From: Diplolepis rosae
Taxonomy: Eukaryota > Arthropoda > Insecta > Hymenoptera > Diplolepididae
Length of the DNA: 64,000 bases
Assembly: GCA_030998225.1 (NCBI GenBank)
Contig: JAPYXD010000484.1
Span: 310,001 to 374,000 of the forward strand
Direction of reading: 5' to 3'
How positions within the stretch are numbered: the first letter of the stretch is position 1; every line of letters starts with the position of its first letter. The position numbers were made by a program, and so were the translations under genes. The notes beneath the pieces were generated by a model, which made no database searches, had not been told where the DNA came from, and saw nothing but the letters and a program-made list of their open reading frames with translations. This document shows, piece by piece, positions 1-12,333 of this stretch.

Positions 1-3000
1 TTTTTGAAAAAAATTCCGGTCGGTTCGTGTGCAAAATTTGTTATGTTTTTGATTTATCCGGTTTTTTATTCATAGTGAACTTCACGTAATTTTTCAATTC
101 GTGATGCTGCATACTGGACTACTTCATTTTGAATTGCAAGCTATGTGATAAGTTTTTAATTTTTATTATAATTCTTTTTTGATTATCTTCTATATTGTAA
201 TTCTTTACATAAATTTTGAATTAATCTTTGAATTTATGGCACTGAAGAGGGCCCCCACATGTGGCCGAAACGTTTGCCTTTCTTTCTTTTTGCGCATTTT
301 TAAATGTAATAATAATTTTAATCAAAGAAAATAAGACGAAACTGACCCTATGCCAAAGAAATGAACAAACATTATATGAATTTGGGTCAATACAATAATG
401 GACATGTTACCAAACATGTCAATTTGAAATTTAAAAATGGCACTTTCACTATAAAGTTAGAATATCTAACAGTTCTGACCATTTTTCAGAACTAGTTGAA
501 TTTAATAATAAATTCAAATGTGATAGTTGATGTCACGAATATTCAAGTTGCATTTTTATTAATTTTTAAAGATAAATTTATTATCATTTTTCCAAAACAT
601 CTCAGAATAAATCTGAATGTGAAAATAAACAACTTTCAATTTTTTTTAAATATGGAGTAAAATTACATATATGAATATTATAATATTTTATCTTTATGTA
701 ACGTCTTGCTTGCAAATTCAGTGTAAAATGGATTGTCCGTGAAGCCTATATACAAAATCGTTTTCTTGAAAAATAAACGCCTTCGTCCACTCGTGAAAAT
801 CATCATAAAAGTCTCGAATTTCTTAACTAAGTACAGGACAATAGTCTTCTTCAAGGAGGAAAAGAACCTCTCAGGATTGCTTATAGGAGAAAAATTTTCG
901 GTCAGCAAAGCCACATGTCCCGAGTCGGTTTTTAAAACAGTTCAGATCATTCTGTGAGAGACGCCGGTATTAAAGTCTTCACGAGAAGTTTTCATTAATG
1001 TAAAACTTGTTCGCGTTTTGCCATTGTGAACCAATTTGGCATCATTCATTAATAATAAACATTTTTTGAAAAAAATTCCGGTCGGTTCGTGTGCAAAATT
1101 TGTTATGTTTTTGATTTATCCGGTTTTTTATTCATAGTGAACTTCACGTAATTTTTCAATTCGTGATGCTGCATACTGGACTACTTCATTTTGAATTGCA
1201 AGCTATGTGATAAGTTTTTAATTTTTATTATAATTCTTTTTTGATTATCTTCTATATTGTAATTCTTTACATAAATTTTGAATTAATCTTTGAATTTATG
1301 GCACTGAAGAGGGCCCCCATATGTGGCCGAAACGTTTGCCTTTCTTTCTTTTTGCGCATTTTTAAATGTAATAATAATTTTAATCAATGAAAATAAGAAG
1401 AAACTGACCCTATGCCAAAGAAATGAACAAACATTATATGAATTTGGGTCAATACAATAATGGACATGTTGCCAAACATGTCAATTTGAAAATTTAAAAA
1501 TGGCACTTTCACTATAAAGTTAGAATATCTAACAGTTCTGACCATTTTCAGAACTAGTTGAATTTAATAATAAATTCAAATGTGATAGTTGATGTCACGA
1601 ATATTCAAGTTGCATTTTTATTAATTTTTAAAGATAAATTTATTATCATTTTTCCAAAACATCTCAGAATAAATCTGAATGTGAAAATAAACAACTTTCA
1701 ATTTTTTTTAAATATGGAGTAAAATTACATATATGAATATTATAATATTTTATCTTTATGTAACGTCTTGCTTGCAAATTCAGTGTAAAATGGATTGTCC
1801 GTGAAGCCTATATACAAAATCGTTTTCTTGAAAAATAAACGCCTTCGTCCACTCGTGAAAATCATCATAAAAGTCTCGAATTTCTTAACTAAGTACAGGA
1901 CAATAGTCTTCTTCAAGGAGGAAAAGAACCTCTCAGGATTGCTTATAGGAGAAAAATTTTCGGTCAGCAAAGCCACATGTCCCGAGTCGGTTTTTAAAAC
2001 AGTTCAGATCATTCTGTGAGAGACGCCGGTATTAAAGTCTTCACGAGAAGTTTTCATTAATGTAAAACTTGTTCGCGTTTTGCCATTGTGAACCAATTTG
2101 GCATCATTCATTAATAATAAACATTTTTTGAAAAAAATTCCGGTCGGTTCGTGTGCAAAATTTGTTATGTTTTTGATTTATCCGGTTTTTTATTCATAGT
2201 GAACTTCACGTAATTTTTCAATTCGTGATGCTGCATACTGGACTACTTCATTTTGAATTGCAAGCTATGTGATAAGTTTTTAATTTTTATTATAATTCTT
2301 TTTTGATTATCTTCTATATTGTAATTCTTTACATAAATTTTGAATTAATCTTTGAATTTATGGCACTGAAGAGGGCCCCCATATGTGGCCGAAACGTTTG
2401 CCTTTCTTTCTTTTTGCGCATTTTTAAATGTAATAATAATTTTAATCAATGAAAATAAGAAGAAACTGACCCTATGCCAAAGAAATGAACAAACATTATA
2501 TGAATTTGGGTCAATACAATAATGGACATGTTGCCAAACATGTCAATTTGAAATTTAAAAATGGCACTTTCACTATAAAGTTAGAATATCTAACAGTTCT
2601 GACCATTTTCAGAACTAGTTGAATTTAATAATAAATTCAAATGTGATAGTTGATGTCACGAATATTCAAGTTGCATTTTTATTAATTTTTAAAGATAAAT
2701 TTATTATCATTTTTCCAAAACATCTCAGAATAAATCTGAATGTGAAAATAAACAACTTTCAATTTTTTTTAAATATGGAGTAAAATTACATATATGAATA
2801 TTATAATATTTTATCTTTATGTAACGTCTTGCTTGCAAATTCAGTGTAAAATGGATTGTCCGTGAAGCCTATATACAAAATCGTTTTCTTGAAAAATAAA
2901 CGCCTTCGTCCACTCGTGAAAATCATCATAAAAGTCTCGAATTTCTTAACTAAGTACAGGACAATAGTCTTCTTCAAGGAGGAAAAGAACCTCTCAGGAT

Positions 3001-5870
3001 TGCTTATAGGAGAAAAATTTTCGGTCAGCAAAGCCACATGTCCCGAGTCGGTTTTTAAAACAGTTCAGATCATTCTGTGAGAGACGCCGGTATTAAAGTC
3101 TTCACGAGAAGTTTTCATTAATGTAAAACTTGTTCGCGTTTTGCCATTGTGAACCAATTTGGCATCATTCATTAATAATAAACATTTTTTGAAAAAAATT
3201 CCGGTCGGTTCGTGTGCAAAATTTGTTATGTTTTTGATTTATCCGGTTTTTTATTCATAGTGAACTTCACGTAATTTTTCAATTCGTGATGCTGCATACT
3301 GGACTACTTCATTTTGAATTGCAAGCTATGTGATAAGTTTTTAATTTTTATTATAATTCTTTTTTGATTATCTTCTATATTGTAATTCTTTACATAAATT
3401 TTGAATTAATCTTTGAATTTATGGCACTGAAGAGGGCCCCCATATGTGGCCGAAACGTTTGCCTTTCTTTCTTTTTGCGCATTTTTAAATGTAATAATAA
3501 TTTTAATCAATGAAAATAAGAAGAAACTGACCCTATGCCAAAGAAATGAACAAACATTATATGAATTTGGGTCAATACAATAATGGACATGTTGCCAAAC
3601 ATGTCAATTTGAAATTTAAAAATGGCACTTTCACTATAAAGTTAGAATATCTAACAGTTCTGACCATTTTCAGAACTAGTTGAATTTAATAATAAATTCA
3701 AATGTGATAGTTGATGTCACGAATATTCAAGTTGCATTTTTATTAATTTTTAAAGATAAATTTATTATCATTTTTCCAAAACATCTCAGAATAAATCTGA
3801 ATGTGAAAATAAACAACTTTCAATTTTTTTTAAATATGGAGTAAAATTACATATATGAATATTATAATATTTTATCTTTATGTAACGTCTTGCTTGCAAA
3901 TTCAGTGTAAAATGGATTGTCCGTGAAGCCTATATACAAAATCGTTTTCTTGAAAAATAAACGCCTTCGTCCACTCGTGAAAATCATCATAAAAGTCTCG
4001 AATTTCTTAACTAAGTACAGGACAATAGTCTTCTTCAAGGAGGAAAAGAACCTCTCAGGATTGCTTATAGGAGAAAAATTTTCGGTCAGCAAAGCCACAT
4101 GTCCCGAGTCGGTTTTTAAAACAGTTCAGATCATTCTGTGAGAGACGCCGGTATTAAAGTCTTCACGAGAAGTTTTCATTAATGTAAAACTTGTTCGCGT
4201 TTTGCCATTGTGAACCAATTTGGCATCATTCATTAATAATAAACATTTTTTGAAAAAAATTCCGGTCGGTTCGTGTGCAAAATTTGTTATGTTTTTGATT
4301 TATCCGGTTTTTTATTCATAGTGAACTTCACGTTATTTTTCAATTCGAGATGCTGCATAATGGACTACTTCATTTTTAATTGCAAGCTATGTGATAAGTT
4401 TTTAATTTTCATTATAATTCTTTTTTGATTATCTATCCGGTTTTTTATTCATAGTGAACTTCACGTAATTTTTCAATTCGTGATGCTGCATACTGGACTA
4501 CTTCATTTTGAATTGCAAGCTATGTGATAAGTTTTTAATTTTTATTATAATTCTTTTTTGATTATCTTCTATATTGTAATTCTTTACATAAATTTTGAAT
4601 TAATCTTTGAATTTATGGCACTGAAGAGGGCCCCCATATGTGGCCGAAACGTTTGCCTTTCTTTCTTTTTGCGCATTTTTAAATGTAATAATAATTTTAA
4701 TCAATGAAAATAAGAAGAAACTGACCCTATGCCAAAGAAATGAACAAACATTATATGAATTTGGGTCAATACAATAATCGACATGTTCCCAAACATGTCA
4801 ATTTGAAATTTAAAAATGGCACTTTCACTATAAAGTTAGAATATCTAACAGTTCTGACCATTTTCAGAACTAGTTGAATTTAATAATAAATTCAAATGTG
4901 ATAGTTGATGTCACGAATATTCAAGTTGCATTTTTATTAATTTTTAAAGATAAATTTATTATCATTTTTCCAAAACATCTCAGAATAAATCTGAATGTGA
5001 AAATAAACAACTTTCAATTTTTTTTAAATATGGAGTAAAATTACATATATGAATATTATAATATTTTATCTTTATGTAACGTCTTGCTTGCAAATTCAGT
5101 GTAAAATGGATTGTCCGTGAAGCCTATATACAAAATCGTTTTCTTGAAAAATAAACGCCTTCGTCCACTCGTGAAAATCATCATAAAAGTCTCGAATTTC
5201 TTAACTAAGTACAGGACAATAGTCTTCTTCAAGGAGGAAAAGAACCTCTCAGGATTGCTTATAGGAGAAAAATTTTCGGTCAGCAAAGCCACATGTCCCG
5301 AGTCGGTTTTTAAAACAGTTCAGATCATTCTGTGAGAGACGCCGGTATTAAAGTCTTCACGAGAAGTTTTCATTAATGTAAAACTTGTTCGCGTTTTGCC
5401 ATTGTGAACCAATTTGGCATCATTCATTAATAATAAACATTTTTTGAAAAAAATTCCGGTCGGTTCGTGTGCAAAATTTGTTATGTTTTTGATTTATCCG
5501 GTTTTTTATTCATAGTGAACTTCACGTAATTTTTCAATTCGTGATGCTGCATACTGGACTACTTCATTTTGAATTGCAAGCTATGTGATAAGTTTTTAAT
5601 TTTTATTATAATTCTTTTTTGATTATCTTCTATATTGTAATTCTTTACATAAATTTTGAATTAATCTTTGAATTTATGGCACTGAAGAGGGCCCCCACAT
5701 GTGGCCGAAACGTTTGCCTTTCTTTCTTTTTGCGCATTTTTTAAATGTAATAATAATTTTAATCAATGAAAATAAGAAGAAACTGACCCTATGCCAAAGA
5801 AATGAACAAACATTATATGAATTTGGGTCAATACAATAATGGACATGTTGCCAAACATGTCAATTTGAAA
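1..5870 (+). repeat. Tandem array of a ~1,061-bp satellite-like unit
   Basis: Five and a half head-to-tail copies start at about 1, 1063, 2125, 3186, 4247 and 5441, and the array probably continues left of the window. Copies are almost identical, differing by a few substitutions and one-base indels. Copy 5 is longer because a 133-bp stretch (4301-4433) is duplicated at 4434-4566, and the first half of that duplication is the more diverged. The array ends at about 5870 in the middle of a unit. Each unit has a 78-codon minus and a 74-codon plus open frame overlapping each other. Neither resembles a protein family I know and I do not call them genes. Each unit also carries a hammerhead-like motif. 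The near-identity implies recent amplification or homogenisation. If the protease exon at 6162 belongs to a gene entering from the left, this array lies in its last intron. Confidence 0.95.
238..278 (+). ncRNA. Hammerhead-ribozyme-like motif (one per repeat unit)
   Basis: The sequence shows GGCA (238-241), core CTGAAGA (242-248), a GGCC..GGCC hairpin (stem II), GAAA (267-270), then ACGT as a minimal stem III, U17 and TGCC (275-278), which pairs with GGCA as stem I. This is the order of a type I hammerhead (CUGANGA, stem II, GAAA, short stem III, cleavage after H17). The predicted cleavage is after 274. Matching motifs are at 1300-1340, 2362-2402, 3423-3463, 4617-4657 and 5678-5718. The outer copies 1 and 6 have CACATG and the inner ones CATATG in the stem-II loop. 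Known parallel: Penelope-like elements and animal retrozymes carry type I hammerheads with very short stem III. Departures are one extra G between CTGAAGA and the GGCC stem, and a GUU rather than GUC cleavage triplet. Activity is therefore inference. Confidence 0.5.
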
Positions 5871-6161
5871 TTTTCTCTATATGGTTTGTTCAAATTTTCG
5901 ACAACGATTCGCCATGCTCTATCGATGAATAGTTTCGAAAAATTATATGCTTTTTGGAAGTAATTAATTTTTGAGAAAATGAAGACAACTTACATAAGTC
6001 CGAAAACGTAGGTTGATTTGTTCAAATTGACATTTACATGTTTTATGTTTATATTTACAAGTATTTATATGTTTTTCTGTATGACGTATTGTTGTACTAA
6101 TCATCTGACTTTTTATATAAAAGCTATTAGTTATTGAATTAATATATGATTTTAATTTTAG
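5871..6161 (+). other. Presumed intron end before the protease exon
   Basis: This AT-rich stretch has no convincing open frame. It runs from the end of the tandem array to an AG acceptor at 6160-6161 preceded by a pyrimidine-poor but T-rich tract. I saw no earlier protease exon here. Confidence 0.5.
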
Positions 6162-6317
<156 letters not shown>

Positions 6318-6348
6318 AGAAATCTTATTGTTTCACTATGCATCAATT

Positions 6349-7779
6349 GAGGGTTTCCGTGCAATAACCGTTAGGGCGCGCGAGACATCTTCAGTTTCTC
6401 TTTTCGCGAGGCAAAGTGCCGGAGAAGTATTGTCCCAGAGAAAATTTCGGAAAATAAAGAAAAAAAAATATGAGCCTATAGAATATCAAATAAGGCACAA
6501 ATAATAATAATTTTTTTATTGATTAAATTATTCTGAGACAATTTTTCCTTTGCCGTTTTACCGAAATTAGCAAAATTCGCATTTGTAAGACTATTTTTCC
6601 TTTGTCATTTGCCGAAAGTTGCAAAATTATCTAAGTCATTACCAGGATTTTTCAACAATTAATAAATACTGAAAATTTTCAAAATTTATATCGCAGTTTA
6701 GATAAAAGGATTAGAAATTTTCAGAATTTTGAAAAATTTGAAGTACTTCACATAATTTGATCGACTGATGCAAATTTCAAAAATTCACACCAATCTCCGT
6801 CAATTTTGCGAATTTCGGTAAAACGGCAAAGGAAAAATTGTCTCAAAATAATTTAATCAATAAAAACATTACTATCGTACCTCTTGTCTTTTTCTCCCTA
6901 TGTTTTTGTTGTCTTGATTCGACATTTTCAAATGGCTTTCTTTGGGAATTATTGGGCCATCGAATAAAGAAACTTGTGATTACGAAGCTCTGGAAGATAC
7001 GTGTACTATGATTTGATATTTTGTTGCGTGATAAATAAAGCGTCTGACTTCCCTAAATGTCAACAAAAGATTGAATTATTTCGTCAAAGTCAAAAGACGA
7101 TCGTTTTCGCGTTTCCTTTGTCGCTCTCACACGTTGACCGATCATTCTCTCTCAACGCGGAGCCTATCTATACTCGAAACAAGCGAGAGCTCGAACTAGG
7201 CAGTCTACAACGTTCCGGCGCAAAGCATTTTCAATTGTTTCTTCCGAAGTTTTTTTTCTGGAGTTATGAAATTTTCTAGATAACTTCTTTGAATTCTAAT
7301 GAAAAACTTTCTCGCTGGAAGTTTTTCAAACTCGAAAATTTCCTCGATACTTTTTTTTGGGGAAGCTCGAAAAACACGGTGCTCGACGCGCTTTGATAAA
7401 CATTGAAATATTAATTAACAAATTACTTTTTTTGTCCCAAATCAAGTCTTGTGAGCATCGCTAACGTATTTCACGCTAGTGTGTCAAATTTAAGCTCATT
7501 TCGTCGATAAAAAACAAAGTTTTGACGAGTTAAGCCCAAAAAAAGTATTGATTTCGATCAAATTTGTAAAGCACATTGTATTTTTTATTTCGTAAATGAC
7601 AAGTCAGATCGAAAAATTGCTTAAACATAATTTGTGCCTAATTGATATTCTATAGGCTAATATTTTTTTCCTTCATTTTCCGAAATTTTCTCTGGGACAG
7701 TACTTTTCCGGCACTTTGCCTCGCGAAAAGAGAAACGGAAGATGTCTCGCGCGCCTAAACGGTTATTGCACGGAGAGCC
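6349..7779. mobile_element. 1.43-kb non-autonomous DNA element with ~140-bp TIRs in the protease 3' UTR
   Basis: The left arm (6349 to ~6490) and the right arm (~7640-7779) are inverted copies sharing CCGTGCAATAACCGTT, GCGCGCGAGACATCTTC and GGCAAAGTGCCGG. TCAATT occurs immediately outside both ends (6343-6348 and 7780-7785), a candidate target duplication. A second nested inverted repeat lies inside, about 6518-6580 against 6805-6865, containing TTTGCCGTTTTACCGAAA. No transposase frame is visible; the 92-codon frame at 7001-7279 has no recognisable domain. The element starts 32 bases after the protease stop codon. The superfamily is unassigned. Confidence 0.85.
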
Positions 7780-7797
7780 TCAATTCCATAGTTATAT

Positions 7798-7803
7798 AAT
7801 AAA
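7798..7803 (+). promoter_or_regulatory. Candidate polyadenylation signal of the protease gene
   Basis: AATAAA follows the right end of the TIR element. I saw no AATAAA between the stop codon and the element apart from AATAAA-like AT-rich sites inside it. If this signal is used, the mRNA 3' UTR would include the whole 1.43-kb inverted-repeat element. Confidence 0.4.
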
Positions 7804-8263
7804 AACAGTCTTATTCAACTTTAATAAGAAAAATTAAGACACAAAATTATTAGGCTTGAATCAAAAACCTTATCTTATGTAAAATATATCTAATGTACTA
7901 TGACAAATTTGTATCAACGGGAGAATTTAAAATGGATGTCCCAATATAGCCTTCAGGTACATGAAAATTTTGATTATTTTTGTTAAAATTACTAAATGTA
8001 GAATTCTCGACATAGTAAGATTTGAATCACCGATTTTTGTGTTTGATAAATTTAATTATAGCGTTTGAGTTATAAAGATTGAAATAGCAGGCCCAATATG
8101 GGATATGAATAAATTATTAATTTCCTAAATGGAGTTCCCTTGCCTCCAATTCAAAAGGTTATTCTATTATGTAACCCTTTTTATACCAGGAGTATCAAAG
8201 GAGATTTTCAAATCAGGGAAAGAGAGCTAGTTTATTTATGTCATGATTGTATAAAGCAGATGT
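7804..8263. other. No recognisable feature
   Basis: AT-rich intergenic DNA with no open frame or repeat that I can assign. Confidence 0.4.
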
Positions 8264-8690
8264 GAACAATAGTATATTACATGCCTAGGCGCACAATGAG
8301 GGTTATTGCGTGACGAGCGACAATGCTCGCAGGAGATCGAAGTCGAGGCGCGATCAGTCCTGCGAGCATTGTCGCGAGTCTCGTAATTTCCCGAATTGTG
8401 TGCATTGGCACATATTCTATTTTATGTGACTTCGGTGCGGGTACGAGTTTTTATGCGTACACTCGAATCTAATCTAGTATTGTAGTTGTTTGCGGCGCTA
8501 GTCATTACACTTGATATTTCGCGACTAGTCCCAGCCATTTTGATTTTATCGATCTTGTGTAATAGTTTGTTGTAATAGAGCATGCGCAGTTCAAATATAC
8601 AAGGCTTTGTCAGTAGGGTATGCTAACGCTGTACGAAGAAGGAGAAGAATAAGAAGATTTTGCTCCGCTGTAATGAGTTTCCACGCCGGA
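8264..8690 (+). repeat. Dispersed palindrome-headed element, copy 1
   Basis: It begins AATAGTATATTAC..CCTAGGCGCA. An imperfect hairpin follows, in which GCGACAATGCTCGCAGGA pairs with TCCTGCGAGCATTGTCGC further on (about 8318-8370). The body continues to about 8690 (GCATGCGCAGTTCAAAT, GGCTTTGTCAGTAGGGT). A reverse-oriented copy of the same sequence is at 35365-35905, and a relative sharing the AATAGTATATTA and CCTAGGC tip is at 17395-18035. No coding capacity is seen. Confidence 0.8.
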
Positions 8691-9079
8691 GACACATAAA
8701 AATATATAACATTACAATTCATACATTGCAAAAATTTCATTTATGAATCACTAATCCAAAATTGAAAATTATTTGGTTTTTGAGTTTTTAAACCTAAAAC
8801 AAGTGGAGATGGCTTAAAAGATTTGATACTCTTTTCGATATTTCTTTGTATGGTAATACCGTGAATGAGATAGATTAAAAGTACATATACGTTCACTACA
8901 ATAAATCGGTTATCCCAAAACAATAGAATCGATATTATAAATAGAATTGGAGAGATTCACATAAACAAAAAAGAAATGGACCACCAGGTACGTTATAATA
9001 TAGAAAGTAAGGTAAATACAGATATTTTTGAGCATAAACACTTTTCAGATCATAAATTTGCATAAATAGAAAGGATCAT
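8691..9079. other. No recognisable feature
   Basis: AT-rich sequence. A 60-codon minus frame here has no family resemblance. Confidence 0.4.
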
Positions 9080-9228
9080 ATGGGACATTCTTTTGCAAAT
9101 CGTACGTGTTTCAAAAAAAAAAATTGTTCACATTTTTAAAAGTCCTACATTTTTTTCTGTGGCATTTTTTTATGAATTTACGCGACAAGTATTTCGGGAT
9201 TTTCGAAAAAAAAAAATTTTCAAGAGAC
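9080..9228 (+). repeat. Dispersed repeat segment next to the LINE 3' end
   Basis: The segment from TATGGGACATTCTTTTGC to CGGGATTTTCGAA is matched in reverse complement at about 18040-18160. The LINE inserted next to or into this repeat. Confidence 0.65.
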
Positions 9229-9339
9229 CGACTAGCCGCGCCAACCCGGGGAGGAACAAAAAGATTTCTCCCCCGGTCTGCGCGGACAGCCAGGTCCACC
9301 CAGGGTGCAGGACCGCAGGTGCAAGCCCCAATGCGATTT

Positions 9340-10209
9340 CTACTGGCCCTCGTTGTTGCCGCGCTCTACACGCCCATCGAGCTCCCTCATCTTCATCACC
9401 AGGGTTACGAATGACTCGATAAGCATCCATTTCCGTTCAGACTGGAGCATGAGAGACACCATCGTGTCAGGGCTGATTTGTGCGCCCACTTCCCGACCGA
9501 CAGCCTCTCTTGCCACGCCCCACCTGGCACAGAAAAAGAGTGTGTGCACTGCATTGTCCACAAGGGATCCGCAGTAGCTACACGACTCGTAGTCTCTCTT
9601 CTTGAAGCGCTTCAGGTACGCATTAAAGCAGACATGGCCTGAAAGCGCTTGCGCCAGGTAAAAGCCGACTTGACCGTGGTATCTATCCAGCCAGGTGGTG
9701 AGCTCCGGGATTAGACGGTGTGTCCACCTCCCGGATTGGTCACCATGCCATCTCGCCTGCCATGTCTCGACGAGTCTGCGCCTTCCATCCTTGCGGATGG
9801 CCTCCTTCGCGCGAGCGATTTCCTGCAGGTTTGTTAAGCAGGTGAGCTCCTTACGGAGCTGAAAGGTCTCTTTCCTTTCCTCCGCCAATAAGTCTATTGG
9901 TGAGACGCTCGCCAGAACCAGCACAGCGCTCGTCGACACACTTCGGTATGCTGAGACAATTCTCAGCACCATACCTCTCTGTTCCGAGAGCAGCTTCTTC
10001 TGGATAGCATGGTTGTTAAGGGCACTTGTCCAGATCGGAGCTGCATAAAGCAGCTTGGAGTTTACCACGCTCGCCACCAGCCGTCTCTTAGCTTCCCTGG
10101 GTCCACCAATGTTGGGCATGAGCCGAGTCAGGGCGGCCCCACATTGGATGGCTTTGGCAGTCGCGATCTGCAGGTGTTCGCCGAAGCTAAGTCTTCGATC
10201 CAACTGCAC
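9340..10209 (-). pseudogene. LINE ORF2, C-terminal part
   Basis: A 289-codon frame follows the reverse transcriptase. It has the R1-type thumb/connection region (LLYAAPIW near residue 54) and, near residues 213-228, a Cys/His motif of the form CSYC..H..FFC that R1 and Jockey elements carry at the ORF2 C-terminus. It is separated from the polymerase frame by a frameshift between 10273 and 10209. Confidence 0.85.
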
Positions 10210-10272
10210 TCCCAGGTACTTAATGCTCTTTTTCCACTCGCTTTCATCTTGCCCGAGAGCGATCTTCGGATA

Positions 10273-10977
10273 TTAGAAGGATCTCCTGTCTGTGACCAGC
10301 AAAGCCTCGGTCTTCTCAGGGGCCATTTTCAGGCCTCTGCTATCTAACCAACGCTTTGCCCGCCACAGACTATCATTGATCCTCAGCTCCAGAATTCCGA
10401 CGTTGTCAGCAGCGCACACGACAAGTGCGTCGTCCGCGAAGCCGATGATGCTCGTTCCAGCAGGCAGGTCCATGCGCAGGAAATCGTCGTACATGACATT
10501 CCAAACGAGTGGACCCACCCGCGACCCTTGAGGGGCGCCACATGTCATCTCTTCCTTGAGAGACCATTTGTCGCCCTCATATATCACCCATCTGTCGCTC
10601 AGATAGTCATCTATCATTCGCAACAGGTAGTCTGGAACCTTTTTCCGCACCATCGCCTCGATGCAGATGTTCCATCTCGCGGTATTGAACGCATTGCGTA
10701 TGTCAATGCCGATCAACGCGCAAAATCCCTTACGCTTACCAGTTCCTCTTCTTGCTTTAGTGGCGATGTCCACCACTGCCTGGATGGCGTCAACTGTGGA
10801 CCTGCCTTTCCTGAATCCGAACTGGTTTTCCGAGAGATCGTTCTCCCCGACCAAGAGAGCCTGAAGCCGTTGCAGAATCAACTCCTCCAGAAACTTCCCC
10901 ATCGTATCCAATAGACATAATGGTCTATACAACGAGGCATCCCCTAGAGGTTTGTTGCCCTTCCTCAACAGGACCAA
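10273..10977 (-). pseudogene. LINE ORF2, reverse transcriptase domain
   Basis: A 235-codon frame contains the polymerase motifs in order: FGFRKGRSTVDA (residues 53-64), motif A with Asp in GIDIRNAFN (about 90-98), motif B GAPQGSRVGPL (147-157) and motif C FADD (180-183). FADD and the GAPQGS spacing are typical of the R1 clade. The catalytic Asp residues are present, but the frame is cut off from the upstream endonuclease part near 10985. Confidence 0.95.
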
Positions 10978-10989
10978 CCTCTGCTTCTT

Positions 10990-11874
10990 TCAGTCTGCGA
11001 AGAACCTCCCCTCCCGAAGACAGGAGTTAAAGACTTCCAGGAGGATCTCCGGGTATACCCCGGTCACCTCTTTGAGGATCTCGTTCGGCAACCCGTCGAT
11101 CCATGGCGCTGTGTTTGCCTTGAGCCTTCCACCCGCTCTCTTTAGTTCTTCGAGAGCGAAGAGTTCTTCGCTCCGGACAACGCAGGAACTTCGCTCCTGC
11201 CTTTGGAACGGCTCTACATGCGGGAACAAGCTTCGCACAATGTACTTGACTCGATCGGCATTATCCAGGCCCCGGGTCTTTCTTCTAGTCACCAATCTCT
11301 TAGTGACAATTTTGAAGGCGAGAACCCATGGGTCCTTCTCGACTTCCCCGATCAAGTCTTTCCAGCACTGAAGTTGGCTTTTCTTTATGCCTTGCCTCAG
11401 AGCTGATTTTGCTTTTTTCCATGCCTCGCGCTGCAGAGGATCACCCTTTGATCGGGTAAACCTCCGCCGCGCTGTAAGGCATTTTCGACGCAGGACGGAC
11501 AACTGGTTGTTCCACCAGTACAACGAGTCCCCGGTACGCCTGTGCCCGCAGCGAGGCATGAAGTGGTCACATGCTGCGACCACTTTCCGCCTCGCCGCCC
11601 GCACAGTGTCCTCCAACGACTCAGCAGACCTTGCCCAAACAAGCTCATCTATGAGCCTGGTTTCATCAAAGTGTTCACGAAACTTGTCTTTTTTGAGTCG
11701 TTTTGTGTTCCAGGAGGGGCTCCTTACCTTGCCGCCCCTCCCCGTATTCACTGGGTGACTCCGTTCCTGGATGCTAAACTCAATGCACTGATGGTCGCTC
11801 AATGTTATTACATCGAGGACGCACCAGTCGCCTATCCTTGAGGCAAGACGGGGCGCGGCAATCGTGAGGTCCAT
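10990..11874 (-). pseudogene. LINE ORF2, end of endonuclease and start of RT
   Basis: A 294-codon frame. Its first 35 residues hold the C-terminal end of the endonuclease, with the SDHQ motif at 26-29. A linker region with basic residues follows, and then the RT-0 region (WIDGLPNEIL near the end). It begins in a different frame from the preceding GDFN segment, so there is a frameshift around 11875-11900. Confidence 0.88.
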
Positions 11875-12333
11875 AATCGACCGCCCCCCGCTCCTCGTCT
11901 GAACGTAAAATCCCTGCCCCGATTCAATACAATCAGGTCATTCCTGGCGACCATCTCACCGACCAAGATTCCCCTCCTGTCCAGACGGGCTTCTCCCCAC
12001 TCGGGCGACTTACTATTAAAGTCGCCCGCAATAAGGGACCGCCCACAAGCCTCTTTCAGGCTTCCCTCAAGGAGGAGGATCTGGGTCTCAAAGATCTCGA
12101 AATCTCAAATCAGGGCTGCAGACAAGGATCCCAGCCCTCCTTGATGCATCCTGGTACCAAGCAGAGTTTTCGGACCATTTGTGTTGCTCACTAATGAGTA
12201 CCACATCGGCCCTCCTCTCCCTGGCAGTCAGCATCAGAAGGTCCTGGGCTTCCTTCCCCCTCCCGAGGTTGAGCTGTAGAAACTTCACTTTCCACCTCTT
12301 AACCCCCGGAGCTCCGCCCTGATTACCGGACAA
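11875..12333 (-). pseudogene. LINE ORF2, N-terminal endonuclease
   Basis: The segment 12088-12333 starts FLQLNLGRG..., the usual LNLGRG/LNLNR start of R1-type endonucleases, with the catalytic-Glu region VVLISEQ near residue 46. After a frameshift near 12100 it continues as LIAGDFNSKSPEWG, carrying the GDFN active-site motif (about 12010-12045). The two pieces plus the SDHQ of the next segment make up one endonuclease domain, now in three frames. Confidence 0.88.

Noticed and set aside
678..5335. Repeated 78- and 74-codon frames in each tandem unit as genes
   Set aside because: They overlap on opposite strands and have no family resemblance. They recur only because the repeat is homogenised. 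The dispersed copy lacks both.
1..5870. CRISPR-like array
   Set aside because: The repeats are ~1 kb and contiguous, without unique spacers, in a eukaryotic context.
7001..7279. 92-codon frame inside the 3' UTR element as a transposase
   Set aside because: No catalytic motif is seen and it is too short for any family I know.
9093..9577. Plus-strand frames over the LINE 3' end and body
   Set aside because: They are shadows of the minus-strand ORF2 in GC-rich DNA.
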